64,000 nt of DNA from Henricia sp. BOLD:AAB3569 (Eukaryota > Echinodermata > Asteroidea > Spinulosida > Echinasteridae), in assembly GCA_037783545.1 (NCBI GenBank), contig JBBELK010000095.1, forward strand, positions 1,803,001-1,867,000, written 5' to 3'. Positions 19,905 through 34,700 of this stretch are shown here, piece after piece (the first letter of the stretch is position 1; each line of letters starts with the position of its first letter). The notes under the pieces were generated by a model, which was not told the origin of the DNA, searched no databases, and saw only the letters and a program-made list of their open reading frames with translations. The translations under genes and the position numbers were made by a program.

Positions 19905-21809
19905 AATCTGATAAAGCCATTACTATAACTACTTAATTCTTTCCTTTAAATTTAGTCAATAATGTAAACACAAAATGTGCAACCATTCACGTCCTCAAGC
20001 AACAAAGAAACTGCCCTATACAAGATGGCAGCTATTCGATACGGTCTACATGTATATGGTGGTTCCGTACAAGATGTGAATTGCTGTAATTTTGACATTG
20101 TCCCTGATGGCACTCTGTGAATTTGCGAAATATTGAATGATTACCTTTATGAACATTTTAAGAAAACTTATTCAGATTTTTTCGATCTAACTTAACAAAA
20201 AAACGAGAAAAAACCCAACACATTTATATGTACCACCTTGGATAACAAAATATTTGACCACCTACAACCTGACAACAAAAATAACATCAAAAATGTTTGT
20301 TAATGTCTCATTTAAATCCTTTTAAGAAGTCTTATAGCAATATTTGATGCCATGTAAGCCATCTGATCTAATGACTATTGTCTATAAGACCAAACATGAT
20401 AAACATAATATTGAGGGCATTATGATAAGCAATACCCACGTGAGTTGAGCATTATAGTTTTATATTTTGCACTTTGCACTCTAGTTTTACAGTTTATTAG
20501 TGCTACGGCTCCCATTGCTTATATCTCATGATAATCATCAGCCCAGTTGCTGCTGAAGAGTAATGGTTTTTAATAAAACATTGTAATTCAATATTTTTTT
20601 CCAAGGCTGTACCTTTCAGAAATATGCAATAATTACATTTGTGAACATTTTAAAAACCATGACTTGATAATTTTGTCTATTTTTTTCTTGACATACTATA
20701 GTGAGATCCACAATATTGATGTCAAGGATACGAAGACCAAGGAGCATTACAGCATCCATTACAGCAAGTACTGTGGTCCAAGCAGCGACGGCCTCTCATG
20801 TAATGATAACGGAATCGCCACCAAGCTGCCACCGTTCCTGTTGCCGAAACCACCAAAAGCCAAGGCCAACTACATCTCCCACTTTTTCAAGAACGCACAT
20901 ACGTTCACATCTACATTTATGCCTCGATATGAGGGCAACTTGACCGGTGTACGGCACGTCACCTGTCTGTTTGCCTGCATGAGTTACCCCATGCTTGCAG
21001 TGCAGTGGATATCAAAGCCACTGTTGGCTCCATCCCTTTGGGAGTCTGTGGTGCTCAGCCCCATGGACTATGACATCACCTTGGGGATGGTCATCAAGGC
21101 AGCAGGAGTCAGTGCTGTACTCCTGCCCGTCTTCTTCGCCACTGAAGTCTTGGGACGCGTCACTCCGACGATATACTCTTTATACAGACATACTCCTCTG
21201 GGACAGCCTGCTAAATGCAACGTCTTAAATAACAACTCTAATACTCTTACAGTAATTGAAATGCAATCCGATGAGGAGCAACCATCAACTAGTCAGGTTT
21301 TACCCGTTACGACTGATTATAATCCAATTCTTTCCACAGATTCTATAGTCATTGAAATGCCATCAGACGAGGAGCAATTATCAACTAGTCAGGTTTTACC
21401 CGTTACAACTAATTCGAATGCAATTCTTTCTACAGATTCTAAGTTTTTATCCGGCTCTTCACATCAAACTATTGTTAACAAACCTGAGATTTTTCAAATT
21501 CCAGATCAGATCCCTATTCCAGCAAAGTCAGCCACCGAAGCCAAAGCTGGCAGCAGACTCTGCCTTGCACTTGTTGTTTGCTTTGGTCACATCCTCCTGA
21601 TTGCGTCCTGTGTCATGGCTGTCCTGTGGTCTGTTTACTCCGTCCATGGCTTCTGTTGGAGTGCCTTCTGGGAATGGGCTGCCACTTCCATCATCTCGGT
21701 GCTCATCCAGGCTGTCATCATAGACACACTTAAGGCCATCATTGTAACTTGTTTGAAGGGGCATCGCAACAAAAGGTCTACATCTGTACCTCATGCACTC
21801 GTCCATTAA
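17468..21809 (+). CDS. Compact polycystin-1-like PLAT protein, copy 3
   Basis: Exons 17468-17526, 18114-18303, 18435-18625, 18967-19152 and 20702-21809, with splice sites and phases identical to copy 2. All frames are open. It differs from the consensus copy at His183Leu (exon 4, in the PLAT-like domain) and Ile576Val (next to the C-terminus). Both are single-base changes in an otherwise identical frame, so the copy looks functional. Confidence 0.74.
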
Positions 21810-24800
21810 ATTTGAACATTTCAGTTTTAAATCAGTGGCAGAATGATAGCTCATCTGGAAAAGGAGTTTTGGGATGAAGGTCATGTGACAGAAACATGCC
21901 AGGATCTTGTATATAGTTGTAAATATTGTGAATTTTGTAAATATTGTAAATATTGTATATATTGTTTTGTTGAGAAAAAACATACAAAATATAAAAAAGG
22001 GGGTTGTGTGAAAACAAAATCACACCAACAGTTTAATCCTGCAGGATCCAAAACAGTGGAAAGGTAATCATTGATATTCCCAAAGTACGAAGACCTATTT
22101 CTATTCAGTGCACAATGTTGATCGTCAACTTCAAATCATGGTGAAAGGAATTTTTCTTTACAAATTCAGTATGTAATCGTCATCAGTAAATAACAATAAT
22201 TTGGAATTCCAACTAGGCATGCACAACATGGAAGTTTTGACAATTTCACCGAATCCAAAATAATCCGCAGTCAACACCAGCAGAATGACACCTCAGTTGC
22301 TGAACACTTTAACTGTACTAATCACTTCATTTCTGACATGTCCATACAGAGCCCGAGGCTCTTGGTCGCCACCCAGACCCTGTTCGACTCAGCAGAGAGA
22401 AACTTTGGATTAAACGACTCGGCAGCATCCAGCCACATTGTCTCAACATCCAGGAGGAAAATGATTAATGTTTTCATTTTCTTCCTCCCATTTCAACCAA
22501 CTTCCTTGATTATTTTTAACCCAAATATTCCTCATTTCTGTCTGCCCTTTTATACCCTATTTCCCCTTTCTTTCCATCCCCTCCCCAACTAACGTCACCC
22601 CATTTCCTCAACCCAAACCCCCTCATTTCCCCAACCCCCCTCTTCCAGTCCTGCTTCCCCCTAGTCCAATTGCCTCTAATGCTCACAGGCTCTTTTTTTT
22701 TAAAAGAAACTTCAGCCTAGTCAACTTACCACCAATGTTAGTCTTGGATGTACCGGGAACATTACAATAATTTTTCACTTAGACTTCCGATAAACTGCTA
22801 AGACTTTGTGTTGTAAGTACACAAATTTAGCAGTTTTATACCATTTAACGTGGAATTGTTAACATCCATGCATTTAATGTGTCATAAATACCTGAATTTA
22901 ATGTCAAAAACCATATTTTTGCTTCTCAGCTTGTCAAAGAATTATGTTTACTGGTCGCCACTTATTCTTCTTAATATATGACTCAGGAATCACCAAAAAG
23001 TGCTAATAGTTTAAAGAGAAGTTTATTTACAAGTGATAACCATTAAACAATTTCCTTGAAAATACTTCAACTTTTTCTGCCAAATCCCACAGGGCGCTTT
23101 CACAGGAGGTCAAAAGGTCACGGGTCACTATTGCTCGTCTTCCACAACGGGAGAGGACAATAGAGCCAAGAGCCTTTCAGCTTGCAGCCACGTGCATTTC
23201 CCCACGTGGCTCTATTGTTATCTGCCATTCTAGAAGACAAGCAATATAGTGACTGTGACCTTTTGACCCCCTGTGAAAGCGCCCAATAGACTTAACAAGT
23301 CATCTCAGTGGCGACCAATGAATGGAATTCATGCCGCAACTTGCTTACACAATCTTTTTTTCCCTCAACAGGTACAGGAAACATAGAAGTCTTCTGATGA
23401 TCATGGTTCACTTTTTAAATACAGAATGCCTAATAAAATTGTGCAAAATACAGCGATTTGAAGATAATTATACGCTTTATTGTATTAAAACTGAACAACA
23501 ATGAGATATGCAGAAAATCTCAATTATTGCTCATTTGATCAAGTCATGTGACCATGGATGAAAACTAATGGGGTATTTTTTAACGAAGAAGAATAAAAAT
23601 GTACATTATTGTTGTGAAGTTGGATGGCAAGATTATCAACCGTGTTGCCAGGAATCGATGGTGTTTTTTGGGATATAAACTGTTTTATTCTGCAATGTGG
23701 CACACAAACAAATTATGAAATATAAAGCCTTTCAAAACATGCCAATAGAGATATTTCGGAAAGTGAAACACATTTGATTTTCAGAGTAAAAACATTATTT
23801 AAAGAAATGGGCACTTGGGTAAAACACTCGTTTTCTATAACCATATCAGCTGATTGTAAATAGGGGGAATTAATACTAGAAATAAATAATTGAAACGAAA
23901 AATTTGAGTGTCATGGTCTAATTTGTTTACAGCTTCTCATCGTGGCTTAATAGGGGGCAATTTCCTGTTTAGAAGAAACATTTGCTTAGTACAAAAACAT
24001 TTGCTTTGCAAAAAATTGGTAAGCAGTTAAAAACGAATTATGTCTTACAATGAACACAAGTTCACATACGTTTTTAACTGCTATTCCATTTTTGCAAAGC
24101 TAGTAAATTTGGTATGCAGTAAAATGTTCTGCTATGAAATCGTCTATTTGAATGAATAATGCAAACATCCTGGGGCAACTTGAAGTCTTATGTTTTTCTT
24201 TATTTTTCCCCTTGTGTTTTCCTGAAGTGTGATGCACCCCAAACAGTGCCCTCTTTCTGTGATTTACTGCAATGAAATCTTCAAAGTTGAAAAAGGCTAC
24301 ATTTTATTGGTTTTACATCAAAACGAACAATAGTAATGTCTCAATAAACAAGTAATCCATCATATGCAGCAAAGACTAGGCATAAAGTTGTTTAGCAGTT
24401 CTTGCGCCAATCTATGCCATAAGTGTCATGTGACCAGGGGCCAATTCTGTGATAATTAAATTTTTGCTTTGTAATATCGTTTACCAGTGAAAATTGTATC
24501 TCAAATTGTGCTTTAGAAACAGCAGAATATTAATGAACATCGCACACGATTTTGGCCGGTCACCCATTTTGGCAATATAAAGCAAATAAATCCTGTACTA
24601 GTACTTTTAATAAGCAAATGTTTGGAATTGGCCCCAGGTGTCTAATGAGTATTTATGAAAGGAAACTCGGATTATTTTAATTCTTCATACATAGTCTTGG
24701 AATAAGCAAAAGTATGAAACTTTCATCATAAAAGAAGTGCTTATCCATAGTGACCAGTATTCAGATTGACTAGTTTCAATGTTGCTTGGCAGTGGGTCTT

Positions 24801-27800
24801 GATGGCAGGAGCTATTGAGTGACGTCACTTAAGGAGATCAAAAAAAACCAAGGTTGTATTGAATCAAGAAAACTGGCCATATTGGAACATTTGTCATGGT
24901 GTCTTCGTAATTTGAGCCAGAGAACCAATGATAGCAGAATCTCTAGTACATCCTTGTTGCTTAGCAACTGTATTTTCCTTAGCAACAAAGCCCAGCAGCC
25001 GATTTCACGAAACTTACGCAGTTGCGTAAGCCCACGTGCGCAATGTTTTATTGCGTAAGTCGCGCAACAATTTAGCGACGATAACACGCAAGCTGTGGGG
25101 CTTGCGCAAGCTGCGCACTCTTTCGTGAAATCGGCTGCAACATGAATATTTATTTCAAACAAATCTAAACCGGAAAGACCAAATGCCTGCAGGTTATACT
25201 TGGATAAGGTTCTCCATGGGGTACTATTCCAAAATGGGCCATTATCAATGTAGGTTTTGATAACAAATACAATTAAGTGACGTCACTAAAATAAAATAAA
25301 AGGCCGTTGCCTATACGTTGCATGACATCGAGAAACCTGGTGATGTCAAAAACTTATTTCAGATCAACTAGCAGCAGACCACCGCCCAAGCATTTTCTGC
25401 TAAACGGCGTTATGAAATTGGCCCCAGGCTGGAGTCTATAGTGTAATCCGAGCAACATTTGGTGAGCCCGCCCTCTTGTGATTATTCCATTGTTACTGCG
25501 GTGTATTTCTATTGTGACGTCATGTAAATACCTTGGAGATACACCGCAGTTTTCTTTCGTCGGATTAGTCTATAGGATCCCTGGCCCTGTGAATGTGGGA
25601 AGTTGTATATCGGCGAGACTGGAAGGGACCTATACCCACCAGACTCGAAGAACAGAGAAGACTATGACAAATCAGCCATTGTCAAGCACTCCGTACAGTA
25701 CAGCGAGGACATATCATCAACTGGGAAACCGCACAACTGATAGCGCCCATCGACAGATGGCACCCAAGACGCATCAGGGAAGCCATCGAAATACACAAGC
25801 ACGACACAGTACCCCAATACATTGGCTTCGACATCAGCAATATCTGGCACTCTCCATTAACCAACCAGATCGATGGATCACCTACACCCTAGGTCCTCAC
25901 CCCACGACAGCCACTGCATGCCACAATGACACGTACCAGTGAGCACACCACGGCCAGGCACAGAATTAAGAGCATAACCACGCCTCCTCAACCGTACCCA
26001 AGCCATTCAGCTTGAGTGAACACATTGTACACTGAATGCCCGCAACCATACTTATGGGTGCACCCAAGTAAACAGGAAGAGATCCGTGCGCGAGCTCATG
26101 AATATTTTGTATGCCTCAAGTTCTTCTTTATTTGGGGAGAGTTGCGAGCTGAATGAGGGTGGTCTTGTGTATAATATGACCATCGTCGCGATGTTGGGTA
26201 TTTTTTCTTGCAACCATAAACATTGTAGGCACTGTAGCTCCTAAAAGTGGCCCTATTTTGCTAGTAGCGTATGTGCCTTTGTTCCAAAATGGATGCTGGT
26301 CTGATTAGCAAGTTTCACTGCTGCAGGGGTTGTTTTGTTTCAAGTGGAAATTAGTGAATAAAAGTGACGGATTACCCCCATGAAATTGAACAGAATTGAA
26401 AAGATGAGACTTCAGTGAGTATTCCGGGGGCAATTTCATAAAGCTGTTTAGCAAAAATATTTGCTTAAATCAAAAATTTGTCTGCTTTATATATATGGGT
26501 TATAAAAATGGTTTAATTTCTTTTAAATACATTATTAGGGGTCGTTTAAAGTTGTCAACATTTTCAGTTCTACAAATAGTCGAAGACGGCCTGTGCGCTG
26601 TAAAATGTTGACATTTCATGCTAGGGCTATGCCTACTATATACCGACACAAACAAAATTTTATTATAAAGTATGCCTATGGGGATCGAACTGTGACCATG
26701 GTGACTGCCCCCAATTACCAAGTTTGCAAACGTGGCATTTAATCTCTGTTCGTGTCTCAGCTCACAGTCACAGCCATGTAAACGAAACTTGAGTTTTGAC
26801 ATTGAATTAATTAATCGCGATCCCAAAAGAAAAAGGAGGCGGGGCTGCCAGGGAGTCTCGGAGAGCGAAATCTGTCGATTCCAAGTCGTTGGAATGGAAA
26901 ACAAAAGATCGTTCGACCGGCTGACGTCATTCCGCCCGCGCACGTAGGTACGTGGCCCGCACCCGGCCCTGTCCGTCTTCAAGGAAGTAACAAAAGGACT
27001 GCTAACCAGTCTATTCCCATAATTCCTCGCGAAAAGTATAGAAAGTCCACACTTTTTACTAGGCGTGCTCATGGAGTTCAACAAAAAGCAAAGAGAGGGT
27101 AAAGTTATCTTCACAAATTAACTAGTTTATTTGGATTTAATAGATTTAACCTAGCCCAGGAATGAAGTCTTCATGAAGCCAACGTTATACAGAGTTTTGA
27201 ACGCCGAGTATAATTTTGCCAAGGAGATGGCATTCTCGCATCACGCGTTGTCAAGCAAAAGAAAGTCGCGTTCGTCGCGCACGCGTCTTCGGCGGTAGGA
27301 AAATCGAATGTTGTTCTTACAATGTGACACTTTCGTTCATTGCTTATGCAGTGTTGCACGTGTTTGATTTGTTCCTATGAAATCTTCTACAAAGTACTAG
27401 AATGCGAATTTTGCTGACAATTGCGATATTTTTGGGAGCTTCGGTCATCAAGACTGCAAGGTGGGTTCTGGTTTATATTTTTAACATATTTTTCCTTGCA
27501 TTATTTTCATTAGGCCTAGGTCTACCATGATTACTAGTTAGGTTAACATGGTTAAATTAACTTTAACCTTCAGGCAAGTTAGGTTGGCAGATTCATCAAA
27601 TTTTCAAATTGCTCAAATCACATGAACTTTTTTAAAATTTATTTTTACAATTGTAAAATAAAGACTAGAGTAAACAAAAACAAACTGCAGTGATCAACAC
27701 GAAACATTCTCCCAAAGAAATAGTAGGGGCCTAGGTTCTAAAACTAGTCACAATTTGGAGGCACAAAAATGAATATAAAAAGGCTCTCATTGCAGATTGT

Positions 27801-29838
27801 GAATCTGCCTAGCCTAGTACCAGCCTACTGAGGATTGTTAAATGTTGATGACTTGTCCCAACCACCAAGTTAACATTAATACTGGGTCTAGGCCCAGTAA
27901 GTTTTTGTTTTACTATTTTCTATATAGGCCTAGGCCTAAAATAATTCAGTTAGACCTGAACAACCAAGTTTCCAAATAAAACAAAAAGGCCTAAATATTT
28001 TAGCGACAGCCAATCCTTTGTAATGACAATTGTATCCTTCTTTGCAGTTCCCAGACCCTGAGCACCATCTCGGGTCCCTTCCAGGGCAATCCTGCCATCT
28101 CTGCCCCGACTAGTGGTGACTGCCTCTCAACTGTTGATTGGCATGATATCATCTTCATCACTGCAGTCCCGATAGCTGCTGGCTTTGGACTGCTGCTGCT
28201 TGCTGCCTTTCTCAAAGATCTCAGACAGGCTTGCAAGGTAGGCCGACAAGTCAACAAGTTTGTAAACTCACTGGCATTAAACAAATTCAACTTGGCTTTT
28301 TTATAGTCAGGATTCATTGTATTTAGTAATAGTAATATGATTTTTCCTTATATCTTTCCTTCAAACAGAGCAATGCAGCTCCTGGGTCCATCAGAGATAA
28401 TCGGGCTGAAAATGAATGCACCTATATCATAGACATAAACTACGGCGGCCGTTCAAAATGGGGTTCATTCCTGCGTTGGTGTGTCTGGCACAAATCATGT
28501 CGCAGAATCGGAAGCACGTGTTTTGTGAGACTCCAAGGAACTATTGGCTTCAGTGACTGGTAAGTTGATCAAGAAACTATTACATTCATTAAAAACAGAT
28601 TACATGTTTGCACAACTTTTAAAAACAGGAACAACAGCATTACATAACTAAAGAATCATGTCGATAAGCTGCTTCGTAGAAATTTCAATCACATAGATGC
28701 AGTAATACTTCAGAAAAACTGAAAAATCCATGCAAGTTTTTGTTGTGGTTGCGTACTATTGCTATACATGTATCAACACTTTTAGTCCGATTTTTCTTGT
28801 CATAATTTTGGTTAACCTGCAAATGTTGTATTGGGGCTTTAAGAGGACCCTGTTATTTTGTTAAGGTGATAATTGTATTTCGTTATTGTTCGTTCTCTAG
28901 GATGATTTTTCGTCTGTTTCATGGACTGAATTCGGAACAGCAAACCCTAACAACACCTCAGTCCATCGGGGAAATTGTAACCGCGCAGGTACGCTTGGTG
29001 AAGATGCATCGACCGATTTTTGGATACCGCTTCCATACCAGTATTGGAGCCCGTCTGCGAGGAATCATCAACAGGGCATGTGATACGTAAGTTTAGCTTC
29101 AATTTTTTCGTTTCTCCTATCTTGAACTAGGATTTCACAATCTCGTGGTTTTGACCTATAAATGGTATATTTGTCTACTTTTACTTGTGAAATAACGTGT
29201 GGGGGTTTTTCCTGAATGGTTGGCCTTGTTTAGTATATATACGCCAATCTGAGAGCTGAAGTCATGTTCCGTGTACGTCTGCCATAACTGGGAGCCATCC
29301 AGTGCCATGAACTGTGGGTTTTGTGTTGATGATAAGCTGTTACATTATGTTGTCACTTTCAACAATTTTGTGCGTTTATTTGCTTGCGAAGCCTATACGC
29401 GTACGGTTTGTGCGCTGTTCGATTTAACAACAACACAGAGCACCAAGTTCATGGCAGTGGATTCGTCTATACATGACTCTGAAATGACGTCACTTCCTAC
29501 AAATTGTCACGTGCCTAAGGATCTTGAGTGTAATAGGCTGCGATGTATTTCGAACAAATTTCAAGCAAGATGCTCGTACTTGAATGCGTTATAGTACCAT
29601 TTTCCCCGATACAAAGATGGCATCTGTGAGAGTGGTCAATAGACACCGTCTCGAATAGCGGCCACCTTGTGGGGTAACTTTTTATATTTAAATTGAAAAG
29701 TTGATATAAAATTACAGATTTATAAGAAGTACAGATTTGATAAAATAAAACCTCAAATTTTGAAGCGGGAAAGATTAAAGATTTTCCTAGAAAATACTTA
29801 TAAAAATGTTCAGACAGTCTCATGTGTTTTGTGCTCAA
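19905..29838. repeat. Array unit U3
   Basis: Carries exon 5 of copy 3 and exons 1-4 of copy 4. It has a private 20-bp deletion at about 24399 between two 'agt' triplets, the pattern expected of slippage or end-joining at microhomology. One extra T near 26132 is shared only with U4. Confidence 0.95.
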
Positions 29839-31743
29839 AATCTGATAAAGCCATTACTATAACTACTTAATTCTTTCCTTTAAATTTAGTCAATAATGTA
29901 AACACAAAATGTGCAACCATTCACGTCCTCAAGCAACAAAGAAACTGCCCTATACAAGATGGCAGCTATTCGATACGGTCTACATGTATATGGTGGTTCC
30001 GTACAAGATGTGAATTGCTGTAATTTTGACATTGTCCCTGATGGCACTCTGTGAATTTGCGAAATATTGAATGATTACCTTTATGAACATTTTAAGAAAA
30101 CTTATTCAGATTTTTTCGATCTAACTTAACAAAAAAACGAGAAAAAACCCAACACATTTATATGTACCACCTTGGATAACAAAATATTTGACCACCTACA
30201 ACCTGACAACAAAAATAACATCAAAAATGTTTGTTAATGTCTCATTTAAATCCTTTTAAGAAGTCTTATAGCAATATTTGATGCCATGTAAGCCATCTGA
30301 TCTAATGACTATTGTCTATAAGACCAAACATGATAAACATAATATTGAGGGCATTATGATAAGCAATACCCACGTGAGTTGAGCATTATAGTTTTATATT
30401 TTGCACTTTGCACTCTAGTTTTACAGTTTATTAGTGCTACGGCTCCCATTGCTTATATCTCATGATAATCATCAGCCCAGTTGCTGCTGAAGAGTAATGG
30501 TTTTTAATAAAACATTGTAATTCAATATTTTTTTCCAAGGCTGTACCTTTCAGAAATATGCAATAATTACATTTGTGAACATTTTAAAAACCATGACTTG
30601 ATAATTTTGTCTATTTTTTTCTTGACATACTATAGTGAGATCCACAATATTGATGTCAAGGATACGAAGACCAAGGAGCATTACAGCATCCATTACAGCA
30701 AGTACTGTGGTCCAAGCAGCGACGGCCTTTCATGTAATGATAACGGAATCGCCACCAAGCTGCCACCGTTCCTGTTGCCGAAACCACCAAAAGCCAAGGC
30801 CAACTACATCTCCCACTTTTTCAAGAACGCACATACGTTCACATCTACATTTATGCCTCGATATGAGGGCAACTTGACCGGTGTACGGCACGTCACCTGT
30901 CTGTTTGCCTGCATGAGTTACCCCATGCTTGCAGTGCAGTGGATATCAAAGCCACTGTTGGCTCCATCCCTTTGGGAGTCTGTGGTGCTCAGCCCCATGG
31001 ACTATGACATCACCTTGGGGATGGTCATCAAGGCAGCAGGAGTCAGTGCTGTACTCCTGCCCGTCTTCTTCGCCACTGAAGTCTTGGGACGCGTCACTCC
31101 GACGATATACTCTTTATACAGACATACTCCTCTGGGACAGCCTGCTAAATGCAACGTCTTAAATAACAACTCTAATACTCTTACAGTAATTGAAATGCAA
31201 TCCGATGAGGAGCAACCATCAACTAGTCAGGTTTTACCCGTTACGACTGATTATAATCCAATTCTTTCCACAGATTCTATAGTCATTGAAATGCCATCAG
31301 ACGAGGAGCAATTATCAACTAGTCAGGTTTTACCCGTTACAACTAATTCGAATGCAATTCTTTCTACAGATTCTAAGTTTTTATCCGGCTCTTCACATCA
31401 AACCATTGTTAACAAACCTGAGATTTTTCAAATTCCAGATCAGATCCCTATTCCAGCAAAGTCAGCCACCGAAGCCAAAGCTGGCAGCAGACTCTGCCTT
31501 GCACTTGTTGTTTGCTTTGGTCACATCCTCCTGATTGCGTCCTGTGTCATGGCTGTCCTGTGGTCTGTTTACTCCGTCCATGGCTTCTGTTGGAGTGCCT
31601 TCTGGGAATGGGCTGCCACTTCCATCATCTCGGTGCTCATCCAGGCTGTCATCATAGACACACTTAAGGCCATCATTGTAACTTGTTTGAAGGGGCATCG
31701 CAACAAAAGGTCTACATCTGTACCTCATGCACTCATCCATTAA
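27402..31743 (+). CDS. Compact polycystin-1-like PLAT protein, copy 4
   Basis: Exons 27402-27460, 28048-28237, 28369-28559, 28901-29086 and 30636-31743. The predicted 577-aa product has no amino-acid difference from the array consensus that I could see. Exon 5 (U4) has one synonymous change (CTC to CTT in the Leu codon at ~30728). Confidence 0.74.
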
Positions 31744-34700
31744 ATTTGAACATTTCAGTTTTAAATCAGTGGCAGAATGATAGCTCATCTGGAAAAGGAG
31801 TTTTGGGATGAAGGTCATGTGACAGAAACATGCCAGGATCTTGTATATAGTTGTAAATATTGTGAATTTTGTAAATATTGTAAATATTGTATATATTGTT
31901 TTGTTGAGAAAAAACATACAAAATATAAAAAAGGGGGTTGTGTGAAAACAAAATCACACCAACAGTTTAATCCTGCAGGATCCAAAATCATTGATATTCC
32001 CAAAGTACGAAGACCTATTTCTATTCAGTGCACAATGTTGATCGTCAACTTCAAATCATGGTGAAAGGAATTTTTCTTTACAAATTCAGTATGTAATCGT
32101 CATCAGTAAATAACAATAATTTGGAATTCCAACTAGGCATGCACAACATGGAAGTTTTGACAATTTCACCGAATCCAAAATAATCCGCAGTCAACACCAG
32201 CAGAATGACACCTCAGTTGCTGAACACTTTAACTGTACTAATCACTTCATTTCTGACATGTCCATACAGAGCCCGAGGCTCTTGGTCGCCACCCAGACCC
32301 TGTTCGACTCAGCAGAGAGAAACTTTGGATTAAACGACTCGGCAGCATCCAGCCACATTGTCTCAACATCCAGGAGGAAAATGATTAATGTTTTCATTTT
32401 CTTCCTCCCATTTCAACCAACTTCCTTGATTATTTTTAACCCAAATATTCCTCATTTCTGTCTGCCCTTTTATACCCTATTTCCCCTTTCTTTCCATCCC
32501 CTCCCCAACTAACGTCACCCCATTTCCTCAACCCAAACCCCCTCATTTCCCCAACCCCCCTCTTCCAGTCCTGCTTCCCCCTAGTCCAATTGCCTCTAAT
32601 GCTCACAGGTTCTTTTTTTAAAAAGAAACTTCAGCCTAGTCAACTTACCACCAATGTTAGTCTTGGATGTACCGGGAACATTACAATAATTTTTCACTTA
32701 GACTTCCGATAAACTGCTAAGACTTTGTGTTGTAAGTACACAAATTTAGCAGTTTTATACCATTTAACGTGGAATTGTTAACATCCATGCATTTAATGTG
32801 TCATAAATACCTGAATTTAATGTCAAAAACCATATTTTTGCTTCTCAGCTTGTCAAAGAATTATGTTTACTGGTCGCCACTTATTCTTCTTAATATATGA
32901 CTCAGGAATCACCAAAAAGTGCTAATAGTTTAAAGAGAAGTTTATTTACAAGTGATAACCATTAAACAATTTCCTTGAAAATACTTCAACTTTTTCTGCC
33001 AAATCCCACAGGGCGCTTTCACAGGAGGTCAAAAGGTCACGGGTCACTATTGCTCGTCTTCCACAACGGGAGAGGACAATAGAGCCAAGAGCCTTTCAGC
33101 TTGCAGCCACGTGCATTTCCCCACGTGGCTCTATTGTTATCTGCCATTCTAGAAGACAAGCAATATAGTGACTGTGACCTTTTGACCCCCTGTGAAAGCG
33201 CCCAATAGACTTAACAAGTCATCTCAGTGGCGACCAATGAATGGAATTCATGCCGCAACTTGCTTACACAATCTTTTTTTCCCTCAACAGGAACAGGAAA
33301 CATAGAAGTCTTCTGATGATCATGGTTCACTTTTTAAATACAGAATGCCTAATAAAATTGTGCAAAATACAGCGATTTGAAGATAATTATACGCTTTATT
33401 GTATTAAAACTGAACAACAATGAGATATGCAGAAAATCTCAATTATTGCTCATTTGATCAAGTCATGTGACCATGGATGAAAACTAATGGGGTATTTTTT
33501 AACGAAGAAGAATAAAAATGTACATTATTGTTGTGAAGTTGGATGGCAAGATTATCAACCGTGTTGCCAGGAATCGATGGTGTTTTTTGGGATATAAACT
33601 GTTTTATTCTGCAATGTGGCACACAAACAAATTATGAAATATAAAGCCTTTCAAAACATGCCAATAGAGATATTTCGGAAAGTGAAACACATTTGATTTT
33701 CAGAGTAAAAACATTATTTAAAGAAATGGGCACTTGGGTAAAACACTCGTTTTCTATAACCATATCAGCTGATTGTAAATAGGGGGAATTAATACTAGAA
33801 ATAAATAATTGAAACGAAAAATTTGAGTGTCATGGTCTAATTTGTTTACAGCTTCTCATCGTGGCTTAATAAGGGGCAATTTCCTGTTTAGAAGAAACAT
33901 TTGCTTAGTACAAAAACATTTGCTTTGCAAAAAATTGGTAAGCAGTTAAAAACGAATTATGTCTTACAATGAACACAAGTTCACATACGTTTTTAACTGC
34001 TATTCCATTTTTGCAAAGCTAGTAAATTTTGTATGCAGTAAAATGTTCTGCTATGAAATCGTCTATTTGAATGAATAATGCAAACATCCTGGGGCAACTT
34101 GAAGTCTTATGTTTTTCTTTATTTTTCCCCTTGTGTTTTCCTGAAGTGTGATGCACCCCAAACAGTGCCCTCTTTCTGTGATTTACTGCAATGAAATCTT
34201 CAAAGTTGAAAAAGGCTACATTTTATTGGTTTTACATCAAAACGAACAATAGTAATGTCTCAATAAACAAGTAATCCATCATATGCAGCAAAGACTAGGC
34301 ATAAAGTTGTTTAGCAGTCATGGGCTCACGAAAAAAGTTCTTGCGCCAATCTATGCCATAAGTGTCATGTGACCAGGGGCCAATTCTGTGATAATTAAAT
34401 TTTTGCTTTGTAATATCGTTTACCAGTGAAAATTGTATCTCAAATTGTGCTTTAGAAACAGCAGAATATTAATGAACATCGCACACGATTTTGGCCGGTC
34501 ACCCATTTTGGCAATATAAAGCAAATAAATCCTGTACTAGTACTTTTAATAAGCAAATGTTTGGAATTGGCCCCAGGTGTCTAATGAGTATTTATGAAAG
34601 GAAACTCGGATTATTTTAATTCTTCATACATAGTCTTGGAATAAGCAAAAGTATGAAACTTTCATCATAAAAGAAGTGCTTATCCATAGTGACCAGTATT